Source: Pontibacter sp. HSC-36F09
GTDB lineage: Bacteria; Bacteroidota; Bacteroidia; Cytophagales; Hymenobacteraceae
Direction: 5' to 3'
Assembly: GCF_024171605.1 (NCBI RefSeq)
Contig: NZ_JALKAA010000001.1
Span: forward strand, 186,001-250,000
DNA length: 64,000 nt
Shown here: piece by piece, positions 37,323-46,639 of the stretch
Numbering within the stretch: the first letter of the stretch is position 1
Layout of the letters: each line of letters starts with the position of its first letter
Made by a program: the position numbers and the translations under genes
The notes under the pieces: model-generated
What the model was told of the DNA's origin: nothing
Databases searched by the model: none
Seen by the model: the letters and a program-made list of their open reading frames with translations, nothing else

Positions 37323-37781
37323 ATGAAAACCGCAGAAATCCATACCGGTAAAGGCGTCATGAAAGTAGAGTTTTATGAGAAAGACGCTCCAAAGACGGTA
37401 GACAACTTTATAAAGCTTGCTAAAGAAGGCTTTTACGATGGCCTTACCTTTCACCGCGTTATTCCGGACTTCGTGATACAGGGCGGTTGCCCAAACTCAC
37501 GCGAAGGTGCGAAGGGCGTGCCGGGCACAGGTGGTCCTGGCTACAAGATCGACTGCGAACTGACCGGTGAGAACCAGTTCCATGACCGTGGCGTGCTGAG
37601 CATGGCGCATGCCGGCCGCAACACAGGCGGATCACAGTTCTTCATCGTGCACAGCCGCAAAAACACCGCCCACCTCGACCGTAACCATACCTGCTTCGGC
37701 AAGGTGGTAGAAGGCGTGGACGTGATCGATCAGATCCGCGCCAACGACAGGATTGAGAAAATCGTGGTAAACGAAGAGTAG
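37323..37781 (+). CDS. Cyclophilin-type peptidyl-prolyl cis-trans isomerase
   Basis: A 152-residue cytoplasmic single-domain cyclophilin that accelerates proline isomerisation. Active-site segments are present: [14 protein letters not shown] (catalytic Arg and Phe), [19 protein letters not shown] and [15 protein letters not shown]. No signal peptide. Single gene with promoter element and hairpin at its end. Confidence 0.96.
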   Translation: MKTAEIHTGKGVMKVEFYEKDAPKTVDNFIKLAKEGFYDGLTFHRVIPDFVIQGGCPNSREGAKGVPGTGGPGYKIDCELTGENQFHDRGVLSMAHAGRNTGGSQFFIVHSRKNTAHLDRNHTCFGKVVEGVDVIDQIRANDRIEKIVVNEE

Positions 37782-37804
37782 AAATCCAGCCCGGATTCAG
37801 ATAA

Positions 37805-37836
37805 CAGGAAAGGCCGCACAGATGCGGCCTTTCCTG
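37805..37836 (+). terminator. Hairpin terminator after the cyclophilin gene
   Basis: A perfect 14-bp stem (37805-37818 with 37823-37836), 4-nt loop. The T-tract is weak, so efficiency is uncertain. Confidence 0.65.
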
Positions 37837-38050
37837 CTTAAAAGCGCCTCATTTCTACGGATTAATATCATCCATTTCCATATATTAAACCTTATTCTTA
37901 AGGATTAATTCTTAATTTTACCTGAAAGGGACACTTCGTTCCGGACAGAAAATGCAGCCACTTACTCAGTGTTTGCCCTTTCCTGTGATTTCCTGAACCC
38001 TATACCTGTAACCGGCAGGCACCCATTACCGCCCTGTCACTACCCTGTTT

Positions 38051-39364
38051 ATGAAGAAATTAGCTTTACACTGGCAGATTCTGATCGGCATGGCGCTAGG
38101 AGTAGCCTGGGGTATTTCTGCCAGCTCCTTCGGCCTCATCGAGTTCACCTCTGACTGGATCAAGCCTTTCGGCACCATCTTTATCAACCTGCTCAAACTA
38201 ATTGCCGTGCCGCTTGTGCTCGTGTCCCTGATTACGGGTGTGGCCAGCCTGAGCGACATCAGCAAACTTTCCCGCATCGGCACCAAAACGATCGGCTTAT
38301 ACCTGATGACGACACTGTTTGCGGTGGTGCTGGGGCTTGTGATCGTAAACGTAGCGGAGCCCGGCAAAGCATTTTCTCCTGAGAAACGTGAGGAATTCAA
38401 ATCCCAGTATGCCGCCGCTACCACCCAGCGCTCTTCTGATGCCGCCGCTGTAGAGCAGCAAGGACCACTGCAGGCACTCATCGACATCGTACCCGACAAT
38501 ATCTTTGGGGCCATGACAAATAATGCGAGCATGTTGCAGGTCATCTTCTTCGCCCTGCTGTTCGGCATTGCCCTCATCCTCATACCCAGGGACAAGGCGA
38601 GCCCTGTCAACGCTTTCTTCGACGGCGTTAACCTCGTTATCCTCAAAATGGTGGACATTATCATGATGGCAGCCCCCTATGGTGTGTTCGCCCTGTTGGC
38701 AGGACTGGTGGTGGAGTTCGCCGGCGATGATCCTTCGGCCGCCGCTGAATTGCTGCTCGTGCTGGGCTACTACTGTATCGTCGTTATTATTGGTCTGGCC
38801 ATTATGATGTTCGTGGTTTACCCGCTCCTCATCAAATTTTTAGGCAAGAGCAGTTACGTCGATTTTTTCAAGGGCATCTTCCCGGCCCAGATGCTGGCTT
38901 TGTCTACTTCCTCGAGCGCAGCGACGCTTCCGGTGACCATGGAGCGCTGCGAAGAAAGACTGGGCATTAACCGCGAAATCACCAGCTTTGTGTTGCCACT
39001 TGGCGCTACCATCAACATGGACGGCACGAGTCTTTACCAATCGGTAGCGGCGGTGTTTATCGCGCAGGCTTATGGCATGGACCTGTCGCTGGCGACGCAG
39101 GCTGGCATTGTGCTTACCGCCACACTGGCCTCCATAGGAGCGGCAGCCGTGCCAGGCGCGGGCGTAGTGATGCTCGTGATCGTATTGCAACAGGCAGGTA
39201 TACCGATCGAAGGCATTGCCTTGATCCTGGCTCCTGACCGCTTGCTCGACATGCTGCGGACTACCGTGAACGTGACCGGCGATGCCTCCGTGGCCATGAT
39301 CGTAGCCCACTCTGAAGGGCAGCTGCATCCCCCTGTTCTGGAAGACGTTGGCCTGAAAGACTAA
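38051..39364 (+). CDS. Dicarboxylate/amino acid:cation symporter (DAACS, GltP-like)
   Basis: A 437-residue inner-membrane transporter of the DAACS family (glutamate, aspartate or C4-dicarboxylates with H+/Na+). Signatures: SSSAATLPVTMERC (HP1 serine-rich loop) and TINMDGTSLYQSVAAVFIAQ (TM7 NMDGT motif), PGAGVVMLVIVLQQAG (HP2) and DRLLDMLRTTVNVTGD (TM8). An enlarged hydrophilic loop (~110-140; FSPEKREEFKSQYAAATTQR) sits between TM3 and TM4. Substrate is not resolvable. Confidence 0.94.
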   Translation: MKKLALHWQILIGMALGVAWGISASSFGLIEFTSDWIKPFGTIFINLLKLIAVPLVLVSLITGVASLSDISKLSRIGTKTIGLYLMTTLFAVVLGLVIVNVAEPGKAFSPEKREEFKSQYAAATTQRSSDAAAVEQQGPLQALIDIVPDNIFGAMTNNASMLQVIFFALLFGIALILIPRDKASPVNAFFDGVNLVILKMVDIIMMAAPYGVFALLAGLVVEFAGDDPSAAAELLLVLGYYCIVVIIGLAIMMFVVYPLLIKFLGKSSYVDFFKGIFPAQMLALSTSSSAATLPVTMERCEERLGINREITSFVLPLGATINMDGTSLYQSVAAVFIAQAYGMDLSLATQAGIVLTATLASIGAAAVPGAGVVMLVIVLQQAGIPIEGIALILAPDRLLDMLRTTVNVTGDASVAMIVAHSEGQLHPPVLEDVGLKD

Positions 39365-39385
39365 ACAATCCTGACCATTTAGCAC

Positions 39386-39420
39386 AAACACAAGACTGCC
39401 CCTGCGGTCTTGTGTTTTTT
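39386..39420 (+). terminator. Intrinsic terminator of the symporter gene
   Basis: An 11-bp stem (39386-39396 with 39407-39417) and a T6 tail. Confidence 0.85.
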
Positions 39421-39485
39421 TATGTACCTTGGTTAACTATACCTCACCTCAAAGGGTATACAGAGGCACACAACTTAGCCCAGGT

Positions 39486-40220
39486 ATGAAGCAAAAAGAC
39501 ATGCAGCTGTTCCGGCTATACCCGCTCGGCGACAGCGCCATTACGGTGCAGTTCGGCGATACCATCGACAAAGCGATCCATGCCAAAGTGCGTGCCTTCA
39601 GTACTTACCTGGACCGCCATCCGTTCGCCGGCTTTGTGGAACAGGTGCCCGCCTATAACACAGTCACGGTGTACTACGACCCCTGGCAGGCAAGCGAGAA
39701 GGGCTTCTACAACCCGTATACACACGTAACCGAGCAGCTGCAGTATATTCTCAAAGTAGCCCGTGAAAACGACAAGGCCGCAGCGCCACGCGTAGTGGAA
39801 ATTCCGGTGTGCTACAACGGCTCCTTCGGTCCTGATCTGGAGTACGTGGCCCGCCATACCAAACTCACCCCGCAGGAAGTAATAGCAAGCCACATACGCT
39901 GCAAGTATCGGGTATACATGATCGGCTTTGCACCCGGCTTTCCATACCTGGGCGGCATGGCCAAAAAACTGACCACACCCCGCAAGCAAAATCCCAGACC
40001 ACATATACCTGCCGGGTCGGTAGGTATAGCAGGTGGTCAGACGGGCATTTATCCCATCGAGACGCCGGGAGGCTGGCAACTGATCGGTCGCACACCGCTC
40101 CTACTTTTTGACCCGAACCGGGAGCAACCCAGTTTGCTGCAGGCCGGTGACGAGGTAAAGTTTGTAGCTATTTCAGAAGACGAGTTCTGGCAGCGAAAGG
40201 AGCGGGCACATGGGGCTTGA
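39486..40220 (+). CDS. pxpB: 5-oxoprolinase subunit PxpB (KipI family)
   Basis: Part of the PxpABC ATP-dependent 5-oxoprolinase that opens damaged-glutamine-derived 5-oxoproline to glutamate. The 244-residue protein has RLYPLGDSAITVQFGD at the N-terminus, and GFAPGFPYLGGM, TPRKQNPRPHIPAGSVGIAG and GWQLIGRTPLLLFDP of the cyclophilin-like C-terminal domain. The ATG at 39486 is preferred over a TTG at 39429. It overlaps pxpC by 11 bp. Confidence 0.95.
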   Translation: MKQKDMQLFRLYPLGDSAITVQFGDTIDKAIHAKVRAFSTYLDRHPFAGFVEQVPAYNTVTVYYDPWQASEKGFYNPYTHVTEQLQYILKVARENDKAAAPRVVEIPVCYNGSFGPDLEYVARHTKLTPQEVIASHIRCKYRVYMIGFAPGFPYLGGMAKKLTTPRKQNPRPHIPAGSVGIAGGQTGIYPIETPGGWQLIGRTPLLLFDPNREQPSLLQAGDEVKFVAISEDEFWQRKERAHGA

Positions 40221-41205
40221 GACCCTAAAACCAGGCATGCTCACCACCCTGCAGGACAAAGGCAGGTATGGACATCAAAGAGAGGGCATCATTACAAGTG
40301 GCGCCATGGATACGTTTGCCTGCAGAGTAGCCAACATGCTGGCCGGCAATGCAGATGACGAAGCCGTGCTGGAGATCACCCTCGTCGGACCTACCATCCG
40401 CTTCACCGAAGACCAACTGATCGCTTTGACCGGTGCCGACCTCTCTCCTGAGCTCAATGGGGAACGTGTTGCGATGTGGCGACCACTTTTGGTGAAGAAG
40501 GAGAGCATTTTGTCTTTTGGGGCGCCCGTATCCGGATGCAGAGCTTACCTGGCTGTGTCAGGTGGCTTTGCTATACCTAAACTGATGGGCAGTTACGCGA
40601 CCTACTTGCAGGCAGGTATAGGCGGCTATAAGGGACGGGCACTACAGGCCCGAGACCTTATACCTTGTAACAGCCCTACTCCGGCAGGTATAGCCCTGTT
40701 CCCGCAGATGGCAGGCGCGGATTACGCAGCCGCCAGCTGGACACCTGACCCGCAGTTCTACCCTAACTATACCTCAAACCCTACGCTTCGGGTCATCAAG
40801 GGTCCTGAGTACGAACTCTTTTCCGGAAACAGCCAGGAACAGATCTGGACGGAGCGCTTCCAGGTTTCGGCACAGTCGGACCGGATGGGCTACCGGTTGC
40901 AGGGCGTTTCGCTATACCTGAGCGAGGAAGCGGAGCTTATCTCTACTGCCGTTACATTTGGCACAGTGCAGGTGCCTCCCGATGGCAATCCGATCGTGCT
41001 GATGGCTGACCACCAGACCACAGGCGGTTACCCGCGTATACTGCAGGTTGTTCGCGTCGATTTGCCTATATTAGCACAGGTCGTGCCGGGCCAGACCATC
41101 ACGTTTGAGGAAGTATCTTTGGAAGAAGCCCAGCAGCTTTACATCCGGCGGGAGCAAAACCTGACCCAACTGGCACGCGCCATCCAACTAAAGCACAACT
41201 TATGA
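40210..41205 (+). CDS. pxpC: 5-oxoprolinase subunit PxpC (KipA family)
   Basis: A 331-residue partner of PxpB. Motifs: [78 protein letters not shown] and [13 protein letters not shown]. These are the biotin-dependent-carboxylase-like signatures of the KipA/PxpC family, although no biotin enzyme is involved. It overlaps pxpB (11 bp) and pxpA (4 bp), so it is strongly coupled. Confidence 0.95.
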   Translation: MGLETLKPGMLTTLQDKGRYGHQREGIITSGAMDTFACRVANMLAGNADDEAVLEITLVGPTIRFTEDQLIALTGADLSPELNGERVAMWRPLLVKKESILSFGAPVSGCRAYLAVSGGFAIPKLMGSYATYLQAGIGGYKGRALQARDLIPCNSPTPAGIALFPQMAGADYAAASWTPDPQFYPNYTSNPTLRVIKGPEYELFSGNSQEQIWTERFQVSAQSDRMGYRLQGVSLYLSEEAELISTAVTFGTVQVPPDGNPIVLMADHQTTGGYPRILQVVRVDLPILAQVVPGQTITFEEVSLEEAQQLYIRREQNLTQLARAIQLKHNL

Positions 41206-41981
41206 ACAAACCCCTCTCCGTTGACCTGAACTGCGACTTAGGCGAGAGTTTTGGCGCCTACCGTATCGGCAACGACGAACTGATTCTACCCTTCGTCACT
41301 TCGGCTAACATTGCCTGTGGCTTCCATGCCGGCGACCCGGGTGTGATGCGCAAAACCGTACAGCTTTGTCTGCAGCATAACGTCGCCATCGGTGCTCACC
41401 CCGGCTTGCCCGACCTGGTCGGCTTTGGCCGGCGCAACATGGCCGTATCAGCGGAGGAGGTATACGACATGGTAGTGTACCAGATGGGAGCCTTGCATGC
41501 TTTTGTTCAGGCTGAAGGCGGCAAGCTGCACCACGTGAAACCGCACGGTGCCCTCTACAACATGGCCGCTACCGACACCAAACTGGCCGAAGCCATCGCT
41601 GAAGCTGTGTACAAGGTGAATCCCGAAGCATTCCTATATGGCTTGGCCGGAAGTGAATTGATCTACGCAGGTATGAGGCTGAGTTTGCAAACAACCAACG
41701 AAGTATTTGCCGATCGCACCTACCAACAGGATGGCACACTTACCTCCCGCCGTCAGCCCGATGCCTTGATCACTGACCCCGATAAAGCTACCAGCCAGGT
41801 AATGCGTATGGTACAGGAAGGCAAAGTGCAGTCGCAGCAGGGAGTGGATGTAGGTATACAGGCCGATACAGTTTGCATACACGGCGATGGTCCGCATGCG
41901 TTGGAATTTGCGCGCCATGTTCATGAAACTCTGCAGCGCGAAGGTATAGCGCTTGCCAGTCCAAAAGTGCAGCGTCCATGA
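41202..41981 (+). CDS. pxpA: 5-oxoprolinase subunit PxpA (LamB/YcsF family)
   Basis: A 259-residue TIM-barrel-like subunit. [55 protein letters not shown] and ICIHGD-like [15 protein letters not shown] are the classical YcsF/PxpA signatures. It completes the PxpABC set. It overlaps both neighbours by 4 bp, giving the order pxpB-pxpC-pxpA-transporter. Confidence 0.96.
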   Translation: MNKPLSVDLNCDLGESFGAYRIGNDELILPFVTSANIACGFHAGDPGVMRKTVQLCLQHNVAIGAHPGLPDLVGFGRRNMAVSAEEVYDMVVYQMGALHAFVQAEGGKLHHVKPHGALYNMAATDTKLAEAIAEAVYKVNPEAFLYGLAGSELIYAGMRLSLQTTNEVFADRTYQQDGTLTSRRQPDALITDPDKATSQVMRMVQEGKVQSQQGVDVGIQADTVCIHGDGPHALEFARHVHETLQREGIALASPKVQRP

Positions 41982-43168
41982 AGCAGAAACGCAACTGGAG
42001 CGTCCTACTCGGTGCCGCTTTCCTGATGGCAACTTCTGCCGTCGGGCCCGGCTTCCTTACGCAAACCACCGTCTTCACACAGTCATTGGCCGCCAGCTTC
42101 GGCTTTGTCATTCTGGTCTCCATCATACTCGATATCGGGGTGCAGCTCAATGTATGGCGCGTAATTGCCGTGTCAGAGAAACGGGCGCAGGACATTGCCA
42201 ACATGCTTTTTCCGGGCCTCGGTCTGTTTGTGGCGGTACTGATTGTGCTGGGAGGCTTTGCTTTTAACATCGGCAACGTGGGCGGTGCCGGGCTGGGCTT
42301 TAACGTGCTCTTTGGTATTTCGCCAGAACTGGGGGCCATCATTACCGCCGCTGTTGCCATTGGCATTTTCCTGGTGCGCGAAGCCAAAAAGGTGATGGAC
42401 CGATTTGCCCAGGTCATGGGCCTGCTGATGATCCTACTGATCGTGTACGTGGCTATCACCTCCTCTCCTCCCCTTGCCGAGGCTGCTGTTAAGACTTTCT
42501 TACCTGACCAGATCGACTTTATTGCCATCATCACATTGGTGGGCGGCACGGTGGGCGGTTATATCACTTTTGCAGGTGGCCACCGTCTGCTCGATGCCGG
42601 CGTGAAGGGCGAAGCGGCTTTGCCTGAGGTGAACACCAGCGCTGTATCAGGTATAACGATCGCTTCCATCATCCGCATCTTTCTTTTCCTAGCGGCGTTG
42701 GGAGTCGTGAGCAAAGGATTAATCCTGGACGAGAGCAATCCGCCGGCCTCGGTGTTTCAACTGGCGGCAGGCAACGTCGGGTATAAGCTTTTCGGCATTG
42801 TGATGGTGTCAGCAGCTATTACGTCAGTGATCGGATCGGCCTATACCTCAGTTTCTTTTATCAAGTCTTTCCACACGAGCATCGAGCGCTACGAAAACTG
42901 GTTCATCATTGGTTTCATTGTGGTTTCCACCGCTATTTTCGTCACCATCGGTCGTCCGGTGCATCTGCTTATTCTGGCGGGCGCTTTAAACGGACTCATC
43001 TTACCCCTCACACTCGGCACCATTCTAATCGCTGCCCACAAAACAGAGATCATCGGCAGGTATAAGCACCCGCTGTGGCTGACGGTTTTTGGCGTTCTGG
43101 TGGTGCTGGTGATGGCCTGGATGGGCGGCTATACCTTGGTGAAGCAGCTGCCGGCTTTGTTTGGGTAA
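41978..43168 (+). CDS. NRAMP-related transporter of the pxp operon (YcsG-like)
   Basis: A 396-residue inner-membrane protein with about 11 TM helices, distantly related to NRAMP metal transporters. The TM1 metal motif DPGN is replaced ([14 protein letters not shown]), and TM6 has [16 protein letters not shown] in place of the MPH-type motif, so the canonical Mn/Fe ligands are missing. It overlaps pxpA by 4 bp. B. subtilis has the same association (ycsG beside ycsF and kipIA). The context points to import of 5-oxoproline or a related solute rather than metal (inference). Confidence 0.85.
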   Translation: MKQKRNWSVLLGAAFLMATSAVGPGFLTQTTVFTQSLAASFGFVILVSIILDIGVQLNVWRVIAVSEKRAQDIANMLFPGLGLFVAVLIVLGGFAFNIGNVGGAGLGFNVLFGISPELGAIITAAVAIGIFLVREAKKVMDRFAQVMGLLMILLIVYVAITSSPPLAEAAVKTFLPDQIDFIAIITLVGGTVGGYITFAGGHRLLDAGVKGEAALPEVNTSAVSGITIASIIRIFLFLAALGVVSKGLILDESNPPASVFQLAAGNVGYKLFGIVMVSAAITSVIGSAYTSVSFIKSFHTSIERYENWFIIGFIVVSTAIFVTIGRPVHLLILAGALNGLILPLTLGTILIAAHKTEIIGRYKHPLWLTVFGVLVVLVMAWMGGYTLVKQLPALFG

Positions 43169-43219
43169 CATCATCATTTGCAACACGCTTCTAACTCGCA
43201 TATTAACTACTTCCAAAAC

Positions 43220-43810
43220 ATGAAAATATTACTGGTTCTCCTTCTAACCCTTTCTACATTTTTTCCTTATTACCAAGCCACAGGCAATTACCAGATAGAA
43301 ATCACATCTACTGCATCAGCCAGTCATTCAGAGTTTAAGATTCATCTCTTAAAAAATGGTAACAAAACGAAAGTTATTTATCTTAAAAGAAAGCAGGAGG
43401 ATTTAAAACCCACGAAGCAAGACAGTTTAGAAATTCAGGAATTAGTAAAAACCTTTGAGAACGATTTAGAAGCGCGAAAGCGGCTTACCCAAATTTTTGA
43501 TAAGTATAAAAGCTATGAAAAAGATAGTTTAATAATTTCATCAAATCATCCCTTGCTTCGCATCAGCGATTCATTATCGAAAGAAAGAACTCTTAAAGTA
43601 GTTGAAAGTGACAGAAGAATAGTCTTAGATGGCACACGAGCAACAATAAAAGTACGTCATGAAAATGGGCCAGCCTATGAACTTTATGCGTCCTCACCTC
43701 GAAATGATACGCACCCCTTGTTTCACCAATTTATTACAAGTTCCCTGGAGCTTTACAGAAGTAATGCAGAAAAGCCAATTCTAAATAAGAGCGATACGCA
43801 GGGGTATTAA
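43220..43810 (+). CDS. Secreted hypothetical protein, A+T-rich gene
   Basis: A 196-residue protein with a probable signal peptide (MKILLVLLLTLSTFFPYYQA) and a polar Lys/Glu/Ser-rich mature region with no Cys. The gene is A+T-rich and free of the dispersed GGTATA motif, unlike the pxp operon just upstream. The ATG at 43220 is preferred because the signal peptide begins there. No family is recognised. Confidence 0.6.
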   Translation: MKILLVLLLTLSTFFPYYQATGNYQIEITSTASASHSEFKIHLLKNGNKTKVIYLKRKQEDLKPTKQDSLEIQELVKTFENDLEARKRLTQIFDKYKSYEKDSLIISSNHPLLRISDSLSKERTLKVVESDRRIVLDGTRATIKVRHENGPAYELYASSPRNDTHPLFHQFITSSLELYRSNAEKPILNKSDTQGY

Positions 43811-43906
43811 ATTATAACAATTATTCGCCTGTGCTTCAGCTATACAAACCCGGTGCTGATGAGTAAACACACGACATACAAACTTATTAAAACTGATATC
43901 CCGAAC

Positions 43907-44422
43907 ATGAAACACTTTTTACTCACCCTCCTTATCCTGGTTTCTGTTAAGACTATAAGTTTCGGACAGGAACTTGCCATTATTCAGGATACTGTTAAAA
44001 ATTACCAGATTGGAGTTCCTGTTGGCTGGAAGTATGGAGTTCCTGCTGATCAATCGTTAGATCTTATCGCATTCAGACAGAAACAGAGTGAGGAAGATGT
44101 GCCTAGAGAGAATTTAAATATTAACATTTTGCATCGTGACGAAACAAGCCTGGATGCAACTTATAGTGAATTCTTAAAGAGCATTGGAACGGTTGAAGGG
44201 TTCACAATTATTGAAGAGGGTGACACCGTGATCAATGATAGAAAGTATAAATACCTGATAGAATCGCATAAAAATAAATACAGTAAAGAGGACATGCACA
44301 ACTATGTTCTGTTTACAAATAAGGAAGGAGCCATACTCATCTTAACTATGGTGACTATTTCTCCTAACTTTGATACTTACAGAACACTTTTCGACAAAAT
44401 TGCAGGGAGCCTACATTTCTAA
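43907..44422 (+). CDS. Secreted PsbP/DcrB-like hypothetical protein
   Basis: A 171-residue protein with a signal peptide (MKHFLLTLLILVSVKTISFG, cleavage near FGQ). The mature part (VKNYQIGVPVGWKYGVPADQ ... LNINILHRDE ... INDRKYKYLIESHKN ... LFTNKEGAILILTMVTISPN) has the strand order of PsbP/DcrB-type folds, where a membrane-delivered solute or metal protein is assayed by 'VPxGW' openings. This is a fold guess only. A+T-rich like its neighbour. Confidence 0.6.
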   Translation: MKHFLLTLLILVSVKTISFGQELAIIQDTVKNYQIGVPVGWKYGVPADQSLDLIAFRQKQSEEDVPRENLNINILHRDETSLDATYSEFLKSIGTVEGFTIIEEGDTVINDRKYKYLIESHKNKYSKEDMHNYVLFTNKEGAILILTMVTISPNFDTYRTLFDKIAGSLHF

Positions 44423-44455
44423 AGTTGATACGTCACTATGTAATTAACTTTTCCC

Positions 44456-44638
44456 ATGAACCTCTCCACCTTCAAAGCTAGCCTCACCGCTCCCACGCCT
44501 CCCTCAGAAGCATCGGTATACCTGCAGACGTTGTGGCATGACGCGAAAGGGGACTGGGGCAAAGCACATATTCTGATTCAAGATCTGCCTCGCTCCTCTC
44601 CCGGAGTCGTCACTACACCTGCAGGCGCTGTGATATGA
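44456..44638 (+). pseudogene. Remnant of a small conserved hypothetical gene
   Basis: The first ~43 residues (MNLSTFKASLTAPTPPSEAS ... LWHDAKGDWGKAHILIQDL) match the start of a roughly 90-residue protein family of Bacteroidota that normally continues with an alpha-helical AWVHAYLHRKEGD-type region. Here the sequence after DLP is unrelated and stops at 44638, so the gene looks truncated. Identification is from memory of the family pattern. Confidence 0.5.
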
Positions 44639-44731
44639 GGCAAATGAAGAGTAGGAAAGCATCTCTACTGCCTTGCTTTAGGTATAGGCATTCTCTGAAA
44701 GATTAAATTACTCTACTCAATACCAGCAACA

Positions 44732-44771
44732 AAAAAGGCAGAAGTAGTACGGGTACCACTTCTGCCTTTTT
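44732..44771. terminator. Bidirectional intrinsic terminator
   Basis: A 14-bp stem (44732-44745 with 44758-44771) with an inner GTAC/GTAC pairing and A/T tracts at both ends. It lies downstream of the convergent AAA+ ATPase gene. Confidence 0.8.
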
Positions 44772-44772
44772 C

Positions 44773-44816
44773 AACTCTTTAACTCTTAAATTCCTAAACT
44801 CTCAAACTCCTAAAAA
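44773..44816. repeat. Degenerate ACTCYTAAACTC direct repeats
   Basis: A run of short diverged units (AACTCTTAAATTCCTAAACT and CTCAAACTCCTAAA). The same pattern, inverted, follows the MazG-like gene (62566-62603), and a further run is at 62757-62797 after comB. Confidence 0.6.
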
Positions 44817-46330
44817 TCATCTTCGTCTTCTTCCTCACCAAAGCTCGGCATGGTGAACATACCGCTGAGCAGGTCCTTGAACTGCAGGCCGGTGCTGAGT
44901 CGGTTTTTGCTGAGCTGACTGTGCTCGGCCAGGCCATGCAAGGCAAATTCCATCATGAAAAGCTTCTCGTCACCCTTTGCAGCTGAACGGTATTTCTCTA
45001 CCAGTTCGCTCAAGCCAGGTATAGCTTGCAGTGATTTTTTATACTCCGAGGCAGTGGCATCATTCAGAATATCTACTGTATTGCCGTCGCCAAACCAATC
45101 GGTTATTTTCTTGTACGGATTCCCTTCTTTTGACTTCTTGGCCTTGTCCGGGTCAGGGAAATACTGGAGGAATTGCGTGCGGATGGCCTTGCCCATGAGC
45201 ACCTGCGCCACGTGCCCCGCACCTTCCTGCTCGCCTTCGTATACCAGTTCCACTTTACCAGTCACGGCAGGTATAGTGTTCAGGAAATCCGACAAGCGCA
45301 CATAAGTTTTGCTTTCGCCATTCAGCAGCGCACGCCGCTCGGCAGCACTCAGTAAACTCTCAAAAGCCGAAATAGTCAGACGGGCCGACACACCACTTTT
45401 GGCATCGACGTATTCACTTTCACGTGCCTCAAATGCCACCTGCTCTATAAGGTCACTGATGATGTCGTTGGTGTTGACCAGTTGCTCCTGCTCTTCCTTA
45501 ATGTGCGCTTCCTGCTGCGTTATCTTTTTGCCAATCTCGATGGATTTCGGATAGTGCGTGATGATCTGCGAGTCGATGCGGTCTTTGAGCGGCGTCACGA
45601 TGGAGCCTCGGTTGGTATAATCCTCGGGGTTGGCAGTGAACACAAACTGGATATCCAAAGGTAAACGCACTTTAAAGCCGCGAATTTGGATATCGCCTTC
45701 CTGCAGAATATTGAACAGGGCAACCTGGATGCGGGCCTGCAAATCGGGCAGCTCGTTGATCACGAAAATACCACGATGCGAACGCGGAATCAGACCGAAA
45801 TGGATTACCCGTTCATCCGAGTAAGGCAACTTCAGCGTCGCCGCTTTGATCGGGTCCGCATCGCCGATCAGGTCGGCTACTGAAACGTCGGGCGTAGCTA
45901 GCTTTTCGGTATACCTGTCGGAGCGGTGCATCCAGCCAATGGGGGTATCATCGCCGTGCTCGTGCACCTGGTCTTTGGCAAAACGCGAGAGTGGCTGCAG
46001 CGGGTCGTCATTCAGCTCGGAACCTTGCACAACAGGTATGTATTCGTCAAGCAGGTCCACCATCAGGCGGGCGATGCGTGTTTTGGCCTGTCCGCGCAAA
46101 CCGAGCAGGTTAATGTGGTGCATTGACAGGATAGCTCGTTGCAGGTCCGGCACCACGGTTTCTTCGTAGCCCCAGATGCCTGGAAATACCTCTTCTTTGC
46201 GCTGCAGCTTGCTGATTAAGTTACGACGCAGTTCCTGCTTTACAGTTTGTGGTTCGTACCCGGCGGCACGAAGCTGGCCAAGGGTTTTTATCTTCAGTAA
46301 ATTCTCTGCTTTTATGTCTTTGTATTGCAT
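44810..46330 (-). CDS. MoxR/magnesium-chelatase-like AAA+ ATPase
   Basis: A 506-residue protein. The N-terminal AAA+ module has Walker A LLGLRGQAKTRIAR (GxxGxxKT), the helix-2 insert region with TPIGWMHRSDRY, Walker B-type IFVINELPDL (GIFVINE), sensor 1 FTANPEDY and RIDSQIITHYP. The rest is helical and ends in a very acidic tail (EEEDEDDF). It works as a pair with the VWA protein gene just upstream in transcription order, as in MoxR-VWA and BchI-BchD type chaperone systems; the client is unknown. No chlorophyll or cobalamin genes are near, so metal chelation is unlikely. Confidence 0.88.
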   Translation of the reverse strand: MQYKDIKAENLLKIKTLGQLRAAGYEPQTVKQELRRNLISKLQRKEEVFPGIWGYEETVVPDLQRAILSMHHINLLGLRGQAKTRIARLMVDLLDEYIPVVQGSELNDDPLQPLSRFAKDQVHEHGDDTPIGWMHRSDRYTEKLATPDVSVADLIGDADPIKAATLKLPYSDERVIHFGLIPRSHRGIFVINELPDLQARIQVALFNILQEGDIQIRGFKVRLPLDIQFVFTANPEDYTNRGSIVTPLKDRIDSQIITHYPKSIEIGKKITQQEAHIKEEQEQLVNTNDIISDLIEQVAFEARESEYVDAKSGVSARLTISAFESLLSAAERRALLNGESKTYVRLSDFLNTIPAVTGKVELVYEGEQEGAGHVAQVLMGKAIRTQFLQYFPDPDKAKKSKEGNPYKKITDWFGDGNTVDILNDATASEYKKSLQAIPGLSELVEKYRSAAKGDEKLFMMEFALHGLAEHSQLSKNRLSTGLQFKDLLSGMFTMPSFGEEEDEDDF

Positions 46331-46395
46331 GTAGCTTTATCAGTTATAAACATTTATCAGATTTCACTCCACAGAATAAAGTGTATCTTCATTAC

Positions 46396-46569
46396 ATGAA
46401 AAGAATTCCGCGTTATAAAATTTTGGAGATGATTGGCTTATTGATCTTTATCATCGCTTTCGTCTCAAGAATTTATTTCCATATGAACAGCCTTGTCTAC
46501 TATGGTATACTTGGTGCACTGTTGCTGTTGTTTTTATATGCGAACCAACTCAAGAAAAAGTATTCTTAA
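46396..46569 (+). CDS. Small two-helix membrane protein
   Basis: A 57-residue protein (MKRIPRYKILEMIGLLIFII ...) with two hydrophobic segments (~10-27 and ~34-50), basic N-terminus and Lys-rich C-terminus. It lies on the opposite strand between the AAA+ and VWA genes, next to palindrome copy 3. No family is recognised; the positive-inside charge pattern makes it credible. Confidence 0.5.
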   Translation: MKRIPRYKILEMIGLLIFIIAFVSRIYFHMNSLVYYGILGALLLLFLYANQLKKKYS

Positions 46570-46587
46570 TAGGTTGATTTTCTTGAG

Positions 46588-46623
46588 TGCACGATTCGGA
46601 CAGGTCGCGACCTGTCCCTACAG
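46588..46623. repeat. Dispersed palindromic repeat, copy 3 of 3 (inverted)
   Basis: TGCACGATTC, then the 20-bp perfect palindrome GGACAGGTCGCGACCTGTCC (46598-46617), then CTAC: the reverse complement of the copies at 5717 and 35204. Located between the VWA gene and a small membrane protein gene. Confidence 0.9.
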
Positions 46624-46639
46624 GATAATCTCTCAAGAT

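Noticed and set aside
44810..46330. Magnesium chelatase for tetrapyrrole synthesis
   Set aside because: Only the ATPase fold matches; no chlorophyll or cobalamin genes are near, and the VWA partner fits a MoxR-type chaperone.
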